Positions 16,545-26,034 of a DNA stretch of 64,000 bases are shown here, one piece after another. The stretch lies in the NCBI GenBank assembly GCA_031266435.1, contig JAISAZ010000082.1, forward strand, positions 62,001 through 126,000. The letters run 5' to 3'. Origin of the DNA: Accumulibacter sp. Its GTDB lineage: Bacteria; Pseudomonadota; Gammaproteobacteria; Burkholderiales; Rhodocyclaceae. The position numbers and the translations under genes were made by a program. The notes under the pieces are model-generated. The model made no database searches and had not been told where the DNA came from. It saw nothing but the letters and a program-made list of their open reading frames with translations. Each line of letters begins with the position of its first letter. The stretch's first letter is position 1.

Positions 16545-18329
16545 ATGCTCAAGAAGCACGAGCCGATGCAACCCGCCCACGACCGCCGTCCTCTGCGAAT
16601 CCTCAATGCCTTGAAAGGCGCTCTTTTTGACGCGGTCAGGAATACCTTCAATTTCAACGGGAGGGCGAGCAGGAGGGAATTCTGGCTGTTTGTTCTTGCC
16701 TTTCTTCTGATTCACGCGCTCTCTTTTTTTGTCTTGCGGAGATTCCGGACACACGAGGAAGAAATCAAGCTCTTTTTCGATATCTCCTTCGATTCGCCGC
16801 TTGACGACCTGCTCGATTTTTACGTGTGGGAACGCAGATATATTACTTTCGTTCTTCTTCCGAGCTGCCTCCCTTTTTTCTCCTTGAGCTTAAGAAGGGT
16901 GCGTGATTCGGGCCTTTCAGGCGCGTGGGTTCTTCCGATATGGGGCCTGTCCTGCTTCGTGTTTCTCAATCCGCCCTTTCCTGCTTATCTTGTAGTGCCA
17001 ACGTGGTTTCTGATCGTGCTCCTCATTCTCTGCAGGCGTGGAGACCGTCCCACTGCGGGAAAGCCTGGCAAAGCGTTCTCCAGCCTTGTCTCGACATTGA
17101 AGAGGCGATACATTCCGATCGCCGTGGCGGCAACTCTCGTTGGGATTTCCGCCATTCTGTACAAAGCGAGCCCTGAGGCAGTGGGAATCGTCGATTATCG
17201 CCCGGTTGCTTTTCTGGAAAAAGCGGACGCACCTTTTTTCTATGTCTTTGGCAATCGACTCAAACACGGCGTGTCGATCGACCCTGACGCGCCGACGCTT
17301 TTTTCCGGCCCGTCATTAGCGCTTCCGGGAATCGATGTCGCCGAAAACGGGTTTCGGGTCTACCCATCGCCGAACAATCTGAAAGCCGCTGTCGTCAGCG
17401 AAGAAAAGCTCTACCTCGTTCAACCCGGCGAAGAGCCAAAATTATTGCTCAAAAAAGTCGATCGCCCCATCGACGGACTCATCAACGGGGAATCCTGGCA
17501 TCGAAGCGAGTTTCTGCAATGGGACGCCGATTCGCGGTATATCTACATCGCGCGCGACAAGAAACAGACTATTTTGTACAAAAATTACCACACCAGCACT
17601 TCCGAAGCGGCGCGACTCATTCGAATCGATACAGAAGATATTGCCCACCGGAAAACGATCGCCGAGGGCTTCCATGTTTTCTTTACGCCCTACGCTTCGC
17701 GTTATTTTCTTGTGGGCAAAGAAAGCGCGTGCTTCCTTGGTCTTTTTTCAGGAGGGGGATGGGAATGCGCGACGTCCGAAGGAACACACCGGATGATTTC
17801 CTACAGCGCGGACACCATTATCCTTGCCGACGATACGCGATTGACAGATGCGAAATTCATCACGGTCGACCACGGACAAAATGCTCGACGCCCAAAAGCC
17901 CACTCAGGGCATCTTGGCTCCCCCGCTCAGTTTCATTCTGATGATGATCCGAGGGTGGAAACGGAATTTCAAAGGCATAGTTGCCTATCCGTGAAGCAGC
18001 TTGAAGATAGTTCAGGCAGATTTTACAAAGGGCTTTTTTCGGAAGGCGGACGCAATTCCCCGTACTTCACGTTCAAAGAAGGCGCGGGCTTGAACAAATA
18101 CTGGAGCGTCGTTTTGCCTGGAAACAAATATGTTTTCCTGGATATTGGAACGCCGTCAAATTCCATCCGGATTCTACTGGATCGTACAAACGGGGAATAC
18201 CGTCAACTTCAAAAAAATACCCGCGTGTATGTTAACGATGCATTCGATGCATGCGGGAAAAGAATGACGCCGGAAATTCTGTGGGGTGAAAGGCTTCCCA
18301 TTCGGAAAATGTCGAAACCAACGGGATAA
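16545..18329 (+). CDS. DUF805-like membrane domain fused to family C extracytoplasmic domain
   Basis: Residues about 30-165 match the DUF805 pattern: FNFNGRASRREFWLFVLAFL, then LRRVRDSGLSGAWVLPIWGL, with several membrane segments. Another membrane segment lies near residue 185-205. The rest (about 215-594) is a paralogue of the preceding gene: AFLEKADAPFFYVFGNRLKH, VYPSPNNLKAAVVSEEKLYL and LQWDADSRYIYIARDKK align with it in order. The fusion suggests an envelope protein whose external domain is held by a DUF805 module. No catalytic motif is visible. Confidence 0.6.
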   Translation: MLKKHEPMQPAHDRRPLRILNALKGALFDAVRNTFNFNGRASRREFWLFVLAFLLIHALSFFVLRRFRTHEEEIKLFFDISFDSPLDDLLDFYVWERRYITFVLLPSCLPFFSLSLRRVRDSGLSGAWVLPIWGLSCFVFLNPPFPAYLVVPTWFLIVLLILCRRGDRPTAGKPGKAFSSLVSTLKRRYIPIAVAATLVGISAILYKASPEAVGIVDYRPVAFLEKADAPFFYVFGNRLKHGVSIDPDAPTLFSGPSLALPGIDVAENGFRVYPSPNNLKAAVVSEEKLYLVQPGEEPKLLLKKVDRPIDGLINGESWHRSEFLQWDADSRYIYIARDKKQTILYKNYHTSTSEAARLIRIDTEDIAHRKTIAEGFHVFFTPYASRYFLVGKESACFLGLFSGGGWECATSEGTHRMISYSADTIILADDTRLTDAKFITVDHGQNARRPKAHSGHLGSPAQFHSDDDPRVETEFQRHSCLSVKQLEDSSGRFYKGLFSEGGRNSPYFTFKEGAGLNKYWSVVLPGNKYVFLDIGTPSNSIRILLDRTNGEYRQLQKNTRVYVNDAFDACGKRMTPEILWGERLPIRKMSKPTG

Positions 18330-18587
18330 TATTACATTATACTAGTTTCTGGTCGAACGAACACTCCGCGCCGAGTGAAATCGGCATCGCCGGAGTCAAC
18401 ATCACACCGGACGGCAATCAGATCACCGCGACGAGAACATTGATCCGCGAAGATGCTCAAGAAAGCATCGCAGGTACGGGGAATGCAGCCGAAACCGTGA
18501 ACTTCGGCACACCCGCGCAAAAACACCTCTGTGCTCCGCGCGTCTGGAGTGATAGAATCGTTGCCCCTTCTGTGAGTTCCTTCTTTC
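18330..18587 (+). other. Gap with a coding-like remnant before typA
   Basis: An open frame without a start runs through about 18345-18570 and reads like protein (for example [20 protein letters not shown]). It could be the decayed end of an island gene. TAGAAT at 18553-18558 may be the typA -10 box, but no good -35 box is visible. Confidence 0.3.
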
Positions 18588-20435
18588 ATGTCCCGTCCCG
18601 TACGCAATATTGCGATCATCGCCCACGTCGACCACGGTAAAACGACGCTCGTCGATAAACTCCTCATCCAGGCAGGCACTTTTGCGGCGCACCAGCACGT
18701 CGCCGAGCGCGTCATGGATTCGAACGACCTGGAGCGCGAGCGCGGGATTACGATCCTCGCCAAAAACCTCGCGGTCGATTATCAGGGCATCCACATCAAT
18801 ATCGTCGATACGCCGGGGCACGCCGATTTCGGCGGCGAGGTCGAGCGCGTGCTCAGCATGGTCGACGGCGTCCTCCTGCTCGTCGACGCCGTCGAGGGAC
18901 CGATGCCGCAGACGCGCTTCGTGACGCGCAAGGCGCTGTCGCTCGGTTTGAAGCCGATCGTCGTCGTCAACAAGATCGACCGCGACGGCGCGCGCCCGGA
19001 CTGGGTCGTCGACCACACCTTCGACCTTTTCGATAAATTGGGTGCTTCCGAGGATCAACTCGATTTCCCCGTGATTTACGCGTCGGCGATCAACGGCTAC
19101 GCGACGCTCGACCTGAAAACGCCTTCGACCGACATGCGAGTGCTTTTCGAGGCGATCCTGCGGCACGTTCCGCCGCCCGAAGCCGGCGACTCCGACGGCG
19201 CCCTGCAACTGCAAATCGCCGCGCTCGACTATTCTTCGTATATCGGGCGCATCGGCGTCGGGCGGATTCAGCGCGGACGCATCAGGAGCGCGCAGACGGT
19301 GACGGTGATGTACGGCTTGCCGGACGCCGAAGGCTGCTTCGAGCATGGCGCGCCGAAGGCCGCGAAGGTCAACCAGGTCTTTGGCTTCCGCGGGATCGAG
19401 CGCGTTCCGCTCGACGAGGCGCTTGCCGGCGACATCGTGCTCCTGAGCGGGATCGACGCGCTGTCGATCGGATGCACCGTCGTCGACCCCGACACGCCGG
19501 AGGCGCTCCCGATGCTGAAAGTCGACGAGCCGACGCTGAACATGACCTTCATGGTCAATGATTCGCCTTACGCGGGGACCGAAGGGAAGTTCGTGACGAG
19601 CCGCCAGATCCGCGAGCGTCTGCACAAGGAATTGCTGACGAATATGGCTTTGCGCGTCGAAGACATGGGGACGACCGATTCCTTTCTCGTTTCCGGGCGC
19701 GGCGAGCTGCATTTGACGATTCTGCTCGAAACGATGCGGCGCGAGGGTTACGAGTTGGCCGTCGGACGCCCGAAAGTTATTTTCAAGACGATAAACGGCG
19801 CGCAGTGCGAGCCTTACGAAATGCTGAGCCTCGACCTCGAAGAAACGCACCAGGGCGGCGTCATGGAGGCGCTCGGCACGCGCCGGGGGGACTTGCAGGA
19901 CATGGTTTCCGACGGACGGGGACGTGTCCGCCTCGAATACCGGATCCCGGCGCGCGGCCTGATCGGTTTTCAGAACGAGTTCCTGAACCTGACGCGCGGT
20001 ACCGGTCTGATGAGCCACGTTTTCGACGACTACGCGCCGGTCAAGGGCGATATTCCGGGTCGGCGCAACGGCGCTCTCGTTTCGGCAGAGCACGGCGAAG
20101 CGGTCGCTTACGCCCTCTGGAAGCTCCAGGAGCGCGGGCGGATGTTCGTTTCGCCGAACGACCGATTGTACGAGGGCATGGTAATCGGAGTTCATTCGCG
20201 CGAGAACGACCTCGTCGTCAACCCGATCAAGGGAAAGCAACTGACCAATATCCGCGCCTCCGGGACCGACGAGGCGGTGCGCCTGACGCCGCCGATCGCG
20301 CTGACGCTCGAAAGCGCGATCGAGTTCATCGAAGACGACGAACTCGTCGAGATCACACCGAAAACCATCCGCATCCGCAAACGATTTCTGACGGAGCTGG
20401 AACGGCGCAGGTCGTCGCGCACCGAGAAACGCTAA
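18588..20435 (+). CDS. typA: Translational GTPase TypA/BipA
   Basis: TypA is a ribosome-binding GTPase of the EF-G class, needed for ribosome assembly and stress growth. The 615-residue product begins at the family N-terminus ([20 protein letters not shown]). It carries the G3 motif [12 protein letters not shown] and G4 [10 protein letters not shown], and the C-terminal part includes [18 protein letters not shown], specific to TypA. The length is normal. It is followed by dnaX after 60 bases. Confidence 0.97.
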   Translation: MSRPVRNIAIIAHVDHGKTTLVDKLLIQAGTFAAHQHVAERVMDSNDLERERGITILAKNLAVDYQGIHINIVDTPGHADFGGEVERVLSMVDGVLLLVDAVEGPMPQTRFVTRKALSLGLKPIVVVNKIDRDGARPDWVVDHTFDLFDKLGASEDQLDFPVIYASAINGYATLDLKTPSTDMRVLFEAILRHVPPPEAGDSDGALQLQIAALDYSSYIGRIGVGRIQRGRIRSAQTVTVMYGLPDAEGCFEHGAPKAAKVNQVFGFRGIERVPLDEALAGDIVLLSGIDALSIGCTVVDPDTPEALPMLKVDEPTLNMTFMVNDSPYAGTEGKFVTSRQIRERLHKELLTNMALRVEDMGTTDSFLVSGRGELHLTILLETMRREGYELAVGRPKVIFKTINGAQCEPYEMLSLDLEETHQGGVMEALGTRRGDLQDMVSDGRGRVRLEYRIPARGLIGFQNEFLNLTRGTGLMSHVFDDYAPVKGDIPGRRNGALVSAEHGEAVAYALWKLQERGRMFVSPNDRLYEGMVIGVHSRENDLVVNPIKGKQLTNIRASGTDEAVRLTPPIALTLESAIEFIEDDELVEITPKTIRIRKRFLTELERRRSSRTEKR

Positions 20436-20495
20436 GCTTTTCTCGATCGGCGCTCTCGCGCGCGCTTGGGTCGAAATCCGGGGTAAAATCGCACG

Positions 20496-22115
20496 ATGAG
20501 CTATCAGGTTCTGGCGCGGAAATGGCGGCCGAAAACGTTTGAAACCCTCGTCGGGCAGGAGCACGTCGTCCGTGCGCTGACGCACGCGCTGACCGAGAAA
20601 CACCTGCATCACGCCTACCTTTTCACCGGTACGCGCGGCGTCGGAAAAACGACGCTCGCGCGGATTCTCGCCAAGGCGCTCAACTGCGAGAAGGGCATCA
20701 GCGCCAGCCCGTGCGGTGTGTGTTCGTCGTGCGTCGAAATCGATTCCGGGCGTTTCGTCGATATGCTCGAAGTCGACGCGGCGACGAACACCCGCGTCGA
20801 CGAGATGCGCCAGCTTCTCGAAGACGCGGTCTACGCGCCGACGCGCGGCCGCTTCCGCGTTTATGTCATCGACGAAGTCCATATGCTTTCCAATTCGGCG
20901 TTCAACGCGATGTTGAAGACGCTCGAAGAACCCCCCGAACACGTGAAATTCATCCTGGCGACGACCGACCCGCAAAAAATCCCGGTGACGGTGCTCTCGC
21001 GCTGTCTCCAGTTCAACCTGAAGCAAATGACACCGCCGCTCATCGCGGAACACCTCCAGGAAATTCTTTCGGTCGAAGGCGTCGAAGCCGAGGCCGGCGC
21101 GCTGAACCTGCTCGCGCGATCGGCGAACGGCAGCATGCGCGACGCGCTCTCGCTTCTCGACCAAGCGATCGCCCACGGCGGCGGCAAAGTCGACGAGGGG
21201 CAGGTCCGCGAGATGCTCGGGACGGTCGGGTCGGATTTCCTCTTCTCGATTCTCGACGCGCTGCTCGAAAGCGACGCGCAAAAGCTCGTCTCGGTCGCCG
21301 ACGCGATGACGGCACGCAGCCTTTCATTCGATATGGCTTTGCAGGGGCTGGCGTCGCTTTTCACTCAGATTCAGGTCGCGCAGCTTGCGCCGCAGGCGCT
21401 TGCCGACGCGCTTCCCGAACGCGCGCAAATCCTCGGCTGGGCGGAGCGTTTCGACCCGGAGTTCGTCCAGCTTGCTTACCAGATCGTCGCGCACGGGCGC
21501 AAGGAACTGCCGCTCGCGCCGGACGAGTGCGCGGGTTTCGTCATGACGCTCTTGCGCCTTCACGTTTTCCGCCCCGCCGAGAGCAGCGACGTGCCCCGCG
21601 CGCCAAGAGAAGCCGAAGCGCCCGTGCGCGCCGAAACGAGAGTGGAAACCGCCGCGCAACGCTCCGCGCCAGCGCGAAAACGCAGCGCGGACCAACCCGC
21701 TCCGGCGATCCCATCGCAGGCCAAGGCCGAAAAAACCGGCGACGCGTGGCATGAAATCATGGCGTCGACCACGCTGACCGGGATGGCTCGGGAACTCGGA
21801 CGACACTGCGGTCTCGCGCGCATCGACGGCGACTGCGTCGTCCTCAGCCTTCCCCCGGCGCACCGGCACTCGCAGATACAGTCGGCGCAGGAAAAACTCA
21901 AGCAGGCGCTTTCCGAGCATTTCGGGCGCCCCATGCGCCTCGTCATCAATCTCGAAGAGGCCAAGGGCGACACGCCCGCCGATACGGCGCGCCGCATCGA
22001 GGACAAGCGTCAGGAAAACGCCATCGCCTCGATTGAACAAAACGACTTCGTTCGTGAAGCCATCGATCTTTTCGACGCGAAACTGATCGAATCGTCGATC
22101 AAGCCTGCCGTTTGA
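20496..22115 (+). CDS. dnaX: DNA polymerase III subunits gamma/tau
   Basis: DnaX is the clamp-loader ATPase of the replisome. The N-terminus YQVLARKWRPKTFETLVGQ, Walker A GTRGVGKTTLARI, the four zinc cysteines (C-x8-C-x2-C-x2-C around CGVCSSC) and the Walker B VIDEVHM are all present. After about residue 360 comes a proline/alanine-rich linker and a short tau-specific domain with WHEIMASTTLTGMARELGRH. The total of 539 residues is short for a tau form. It heads dnaX-ybaB-recR, a widespread arrangement. Confidence 0.96.
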   Translation: MSYQVLARKWRPKTFETLVGQEHVVRALTHALTEKHLHHAYLFTGTRGVGKTTLARILAKALNCEKGISASPCGVCSSCVEIDSGRFVDMLEVDAATNTRVDEMRQLLEDAVYAPTRGRFRVYVIDEVHMLSNSAFNAMLKTLEEPPEHVKFILATTDPQKIPVTVLSRCLQFNLKQMTPPLIAEHLQEILSVEGVEAEAGALNLLARSANGSMRDALSLLDQAIAHGGGKVDEGQVREMLGTVGSDFLFSILDALLESDAQKLVSVADAMTARSLSFDMALQGLASLFTQIQVAQLAPQALADALPERAQILGWAERFDPEFVQLAYQIVAHGRKELPLAPDECAGFVMTLLRLHVFRPAESSDVPRAPREAEAPVRAETRVETAAQRSAPARKRSADQPAPAIPSQAKAEKTGDAWHEIMASTTLTGMARELGRHCGLARIDGDCVVLSLPPAHRHSQIQSAQEKLKQALSEHFGRPMRLVINLEEAKGDTPADTARRIEDKRQENAIASIEQNDFVREAIDLFDAKLIESSIKPAV

Positions 22116-22141
22116 CCGGTCTTATTTGAAAAGGGATTGAC

Positions 22142-22465
22142 ATGATGAAAGGCGGAATGGCCGGGCTGTTGAAGCAAGCCCAGGTGATGCAGGAAAACAT
22201 GAAGAAGGCGCAGGACGAACTCGCACGAATCGAAGTCGAGGGAGAGTCGGGCGCGGGCATGGTCAAGGTGACGATGACGTGTTCGCACGATGTCCGTCGC
22301 GTCGCGATCGACGAGGCCGTCATGGACGACAGGGAAATGCTCGAAGACCTCGTCGCTGCGGCGTTCAACGACGCCGTCCGCCGCGCGGAGAAGACCTCGC
22401 ACGAGCGCATGGCGGGTTTCACGGCGGGACTCAACCTGCCGCCCGGAATGAAACTCCCCTTCTGA
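22142..22465 (+). CDS. ybaB: YbaB/EbfC nucleoid-associated protein
   Basis: The 107-residue product has the family pattern [26 protein letters not shown] followed by the DNA-binding beta section and C-terminal [12 protein letters not shown]. YbaB dimers bind DNA with little specificity and lie between dnaX and recR in most proteobacteria, as here. The TGA stop is the first three bases of a MITE copy. Confidence 0.95.
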   Translation: MMKGGMAGLLKQAQVMQENMKKAQDELARIEVEGESGAGMVKVTMTCSHDVRRVAIDEAVMDDREMLEDLVAAAFNDAVRRAEKTSHERMAGFTAGLNLPPGMKLPF

Positions 22466-22569
22466 TTCCAACTCCAGTTCATCCCACCCATTGTCGACTT
22501 CGCCTTGCGGCACGCAAGACCTGTGAAGCGGCTCGGCATCAAAGCATGAACGAACTGGAAAAGGAATAA
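22463..22569. repeat. MITE-like element, copy 2 (between ybaB and recR)
   Basis: A 107-bp copy with left end TGATTCCAACTCCAGTTCAT and right end GAACTGGAAAAGGAAT. The left TGA is the ybaB stop. The right end places AAAGGA about 8 bases before the recR ATG, so it appears to serve as the recR ribosome site. Confidence 0.88.
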
Positions 22570-22572
22570 GCG

Positions 22573-23172
22573 ATGCAAACATCGAGCCTCGAAGCGCTGA
22601 CCACAGCCTTGCGTTGCCTCCCCGGAGTCGGGCCGAAATCGGCGCAGCGCATGGCGTTTCACCTGATGCAGCGCGAACGCGCCGGCGCCGACCGTCTGGC
22701 GAAATCGATCCTGCACGCGCTCGAAGCGCTCAGGCATTGCCGCTACTGCAATACCTTCACCGAAGACGAAGTCTGCGAGCGCTGCCGCTCACCGAAGCGC
22801 GACGCCAGCCAGCTCTGCATCGTCGAAACGCCTATCGATATGGCGATGATGGAGCAGACTCTTGCGTATTCCGGGATGTACTACGTCCTGATGGGGTGCG
22901 TCTCCCCGCTCGACGGCGTCGGAATCCGCGAACTCGGACTCGAAAAGCTCCTCGAACGCGTCGACGACGGCGTCGTGCGCGAAGTCGTCATCGCGACGAA
23001 TTTCACCAACGAAGGCGAGATTACGGCGCACTTCCTGACCGAAATGCTCAAGCCGCGTCCGCTTCGCGTATCGAGAATCGCGCGCGGCGTCCCGGTCGGC
23101 GGAGAACTCGAATACGTCGACGCGGGGACGCTTGCGCAGGCGTTCAGGGAACGCAGATCGCTCGTCGAATGA
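22573..23172 (+). CDS. recR: Recombination protein RecR
   Basis: RecR, with RecO and RecF, loads RecA on gapped DNA. The 199-residue product has the helix-hairpin-helix ([17 protein letters not shown]), the zinc finger [16 protein letters not shown] and a Toprim domain ([16 protein letters not shown]...[15 protein letters not shown]). The size is standard. Its ribosome site seems to be provided by the end of the upstream MITE. Confidence 0.96.
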   Translation: MQTSSLEALTTALRCLPGVGPKSAQRMAFHLMQRERAGADRLAKSILHALEALRHCRYCNTFTEDEVCERCRSPKRDASQLCIVETPIDMAMMEQTLAYSGMYYVLMGCVSPLDGVGIRELGLEKLLERVDDGVVREVVIATNFTNEGEITAHFLTEMLKPRPLRVSRIARGVPVGGELEYVDAGTLAQAFRERRSLVE

Positions 23173-23178
23173 TCGCCG

Positions 23179-23823
23179 ATGAACTCGACCGCCGGCGATT
23201 TGAAAACGGAGGGTGAAACGGCTCGCGAAACCGATTGCAAAACCGACACCCGACGGCGCCGCCTCGTCGCCGCCGTCGCGCTCGTCGGCGGGTCGGGAAT
23301 CACGGCCGCGGCCTTCCCTCTCTTGTCGAGCCTCGCGCCCTCGGCGCGCGCGCGGCTCGCCGCCGCGCCGGTCGAAGTCGATCTCGGCGACCTTTCGCCC
23401 GGACACCTGAAAATCGTCGAATGGCGCGCCCGACCCGTATGGATTCTCAAGCGGACGCCGGAGATGCTCGCGTGCCTGGCCGAAGTCGCGGACCGCGTCC
23501 TCGACCCCGAATCGAAGCAGGCGCAGCAGCCGAAAAACTGCGCCAACGCGACGCGCTCGATTCGCCCGAATCTGCTCGTCGTCCTTGGGGTGTGTACTCA
23601 CTTCGGCTGTTCGCCCGTTCCACGCTTCACGCGCGGCGCGGGCGAAGGAATGCCCGCCGAATGGCCCGGGGGTTTCGTGTGCCGATGCCACGGCGCGAGC
23701 TTCGACTTCGCGGGGCGCGCCTTCAAGAATACGCTCGCCGTGAAAAACCTCGAAGTCCCGCCGCATCGCTACCTCTCCGAAACCCGCCTCGTGATCGGCG
23801 ACGGCGCGGAGAGTACGACGTGA
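23179..23823 (+). CDS. petA: Ubiquinol-cytochrome c reductase, Rieske iron-sulfur subunit
   Basis: This is the 2Fe-2S subunit of the bc1 complex. A twin-arginine type anchor (TRRRRLVAAVALVGGSGITAA) precedes the periplasmic domain. The cluster ligands are in CTHFGC (from residue 139) and CRCHG (from residue 168). It ends in a GTGA overlap with petB, so petABC is one operon. recR ends only six bases upstream. Confidence 0.96.
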   Translation: MNSTAGDLKTEGETARETDCKTDTRRRRLVAAVALVGGSGITAAAFPLLSSLAPSARARLAAAPVEVDLGDLSPGHLKIVEWRARPVWILKRTPEMLACLAEVADRVLDPESKQAQQPKNCANATRSIRPNLLVVLGVCTHFGCSPVPRFTRGAGEGMPAEWPGGFVCRCHGASFDFAGRAFKNTLAVKNLEVPPHRYLSETRLVIGDGAESTT

Positions 23824-25136
23824 ACCTGAAAACCATGCGCGCCGGAAAATACCGCTCGAACGGCGGCTTTTTCGGCGATTGCATCGAGTGGCTCGACGCG
23901 CGCCTTCCGCTCTCTGCGTTCTGGCGAAAACACTTTTCGGAATACCTCGTTCCGAAAAACCTCAATTTTTGGTACTTCTTCGGATCGATCGCTCTCGTCG
24001 TCCTCCTGATGCAGATCGTCACCGGGATATTTCTCGCCATGTCCTACCAGCCGGACGCGACGCCGAACGCCGACGGCATCCCCGTGGCGTTCGCCAGCGT
24101 CGAGTACATCATGCGCGACGTAAACTGGGGCTGGCTGATCCGAACGACGCATTCGACGGGCGCGTCGGCGTTTTTCTTCGTCGTCTACCTGCACATTTTC
24201 CGCTGCATGCTCTACGGCTCGTACCGGAAACCGCGCGAACTCCTTTGGATCGTCGGCGTCGTGATCTTCTACGCGCTGATGGCAGAAGCCTTCACGGGCT
24301 ACGTGCTCCCCTGGGGGCAGATGTCGTTCTGGGCGGCGCAGGTCATCACCGACCTCGCCTCGGCATTCCCCTTCTTCGGTACCGCCCTCGCCGACTGGGT
24401 TCGTGGCGATTTTTCGGTCGGCGGCGCGACGCTCGGACGCTTCTTCGCGCTGCACGTCGTCGCGCTGCCGCTCGCGCTGATTCTCCTCGTCGTCCTGCAC
24501 CTCGTCGCGCTGCGCGAAGTCGGCTCGAACAACCCCGACGGGTTTGAGGCGCAAAAGCGCGTGAACGTCGAGGGGACTCTCCTCGACGGCGTCTCCTTCC
24601 ACCCCTACTACACGGTCAAGGAAGTCTTCGCGCTCAGCGTTTTTCTCCTCGTTTTTTTCTCGCTCGTCTTCTTCGCGCCCGAAGGCGGCGGCTATTTTCT
24701 CGAAACCGAGAACTTCCTCCCCGCCGACCCATTGAAGACGCCGGAATACATCAAACCTCTCTGGTACTTCACCCCGTTTTATTCGATGCTCCGCGCGATG
24801 ACGCGACCGCTTCTGGGCGTCGACGCAAAACTGCTCGGCGTCCTCGCGATGAACGGCGCCGTCGGCGTCCTGGTCTTTCTGCCCTGGCTCGACCGCGCCC
24901 CGGTCAGGTCGATCCGTCATCGCGGCCCTGTTTTCAAAGTCATGCTGTCCCTCTTCGTCGCGTCTTTTCTGACGCTCGGCTTCCTCGGCGCAAAACCGCC
25001 CGAATACGTTTTATGGGGGGCCATCCCCGGCGCGCCGATCGCGCGCGCGGCGACCTTCTTTTACTACTTCTACTTTCTTGCGATGCCGTGGTGGTCGAAA
25101 ATCGACCTTTGCGCGCAAGAAACGCAAGCGGCATGA
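23820..25136 (+). CDS. petB: Ubiquinol-cytochrome c reductase, cytochrome b subunit
   Basis: Cytochrome b carries the two hemes and both quinone sites of bc1. The 438-residue product shows CIEWLDARLPLSAFW and NFWYFFGSIALVVLLMQIVTGIFLAM, then heme-ligand helices around RTTHSTGASAFFFVVYLHIF and FFALHVVALPLALILLVVLH. The PEWY-type loop reads TPEYIKPLWYF, so the usual PEWY is PEYI here. I chose the GTG at 23820 because GGAG lies 8 bases upstream and it overlaps the petA stop; ATG 23835 is the alternative. Confidence 0.95.
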   Translation: MNLKTMRAGKYRSNGGFFGDCIEWLDARLPLSAFWRKHFSEYLVPKNLNFWYFFGSIALVVLLMQIVTGIFLAMSYQPDATPNADGIPVAFASVEYIMRDVNWGWLIRTTHSTGASAFFFVVYLHIFRCMLYGSYRKPRELLWIVGVVIFYALMAEAFTGYVLPWGQMSFWAAQVITDLASAFPFFGTALADWVRGDFSVGGATLGRFFALHVVALPLALILLVVLHLVALREVGSNNPDGFEAQKRVNVEGTLLDGVSFHPYYTVKEVFALSVFLLVFFSLVFFAPEGGGYFLETENFLPADPLKTPEYIKPLWYFTPFYSMLRAMTRPLLGVDAKLLGVLAMNGAVGVLVFLPWLDRAPVRSIRHRGPVFKVMLSLFVASFLTLGFLGAKPPEYVLWGAIPGAPIARAATFFYYFYFLAMPWWSKIDLCAQETQAA

Positions 25137-25852
25137 CTCCAATGACAACGCGCGCCGCCCTCCTCGCGTTCTGCCTCTTTCTGCCCTTCCAGAGCTTCGG
25201 CGGCGCCGCGCTCCCGACGGCGCCGGAAGTGCCGCGCGACGCCTTGCAAGAAGGCGCGGAACTCTTCGTCAACGAATGCCAGACTTGCCACGGCCTGAGC
25301 TTCGTTCGCTTCGGACAGCTTGCGGAACTCGGCTTTTCCGAAAAGGAAATCGCCGAAAAATTGCTCGCCGGCGCGCCGGGAGAATTTATGCGCGTCGCCG
25401 CGAAACGCGACGACCAAAAACGCTGGTTCGGCGTCGCTCCGCCCGACCTTTCCCTCACCGTGCGCGCGCACGCATCGAGTGAAGGCAGCGGCGCCGACTG
25501 GCTTTACGCCTACCTGCGCTCCTTCCGCCGAGACGATGCCAGTCCGACTGGATGGAACAACGACGTATTCACCAAGGTCGCGATGCCGCACGTCCTCTGG
25601 AGGATGCAGGACGCGACGAATCCAGAAGAAGGCGCCGCTGACGCGCTCTCCCCCGAAGACTACGACCGCCGCGTCGCCACGCTCGTCGGCTTCCTCGCGT
25701 GGGCGGGCGACCCGCACGCCGCCCTCCGCAAGCGCGTCGGCATCGGCGTCGTCGCCTTCCTGCTCGTCTTCTCGGCGCTGGCGTACGCGTTGAAAAGAGA
25801 GTATTGGCGGGACATTACGGGAGACAGGAGACAGGAAACAGGAGGCAGATGA
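25133..25852 (+). CDS. petC: Ubiquinol-cytochrome c reductase, cytochrome c1
   Basis: The 239-residue product has a signal peptide (LLAFCLFLPFQSFGGA), the heme-binding CQTCH at residues 49-53, a likely Met ligand in VAMPHVLWRMQ and a C-terminal membrane anchor (VGIGVVAFLLVFSALAYAL). The ATG at 25133 overlaps the petB stop. The C-terminal tail after the anchor, ITGDRRQETGGR, is encoded by a GGAGACAGGA-type repeat, a variant of the GAGGACAGA family. Confidence 0.94.
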   Translation: MTPMTTRAALLAFCLFLPFQSFGGAALPTAPEVPRDALQEGAELFVNECQTCHGLSFVRFGQLAELGFSEKEIAEKLLAGAPGEFMRVAAKRDDQKRWFGVAPPDLSLTVRAHASSEGSGADWLYAYLRSFRRDDASPTGWNNDVFTKVAMPHVLWRMQDATNPEEGAADALSPEDYDRRVATLVGFLAWAGDPHAALRKRVGIGVVAFLLVFSALAYALKREYWRDITGDRRQETGGR

Positions 25853-26034
25853 AAACCGATCGGCGCTTCAAAGCTCTTCCCCGCTGGTGACCGACCCGTA
25901 GGGGCACGGCGTGCCGTGCCCATCGGCGGTATAGCTTGGGCTGAGCATTGCTACGCCCAACGATTCCGCATACGCATGAATGACGGAATAATGGAGGATA
26001 CAGCTTGGGCTGAGCTACTCCCAAGGGACAGATA
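25853..26034. repeat. Hairpin repeats between petC and island-family gene
   Basis: A TAGGGGCACGGCGTGCCGTG hairpin (about 25900-25922) is followed by two TTGGGCTGAGC units (about 25938-26010), the same repeats seen near 2.9, 33.7 and 54 kb. No gene is seen. Confidence 0.75.

Noticed and set aside
18423-21281. A 952-codon open frame on the minus strand
   Set aside because: It lies antisense to typA and dnaX, both certain genes. The composition (Arg, Asp, Val, His-rich) is what GC-rich codon bias produces on the opposite strand.
21724-21740. Frameshift site in dnaX for a gamma form
   Set aside because: Only a run of six A is present, with no clear slippery heptamer in the right frame and no stem or upstream Shine-Dalgarno-like stimulator, so a programmed shift cannot be supported.
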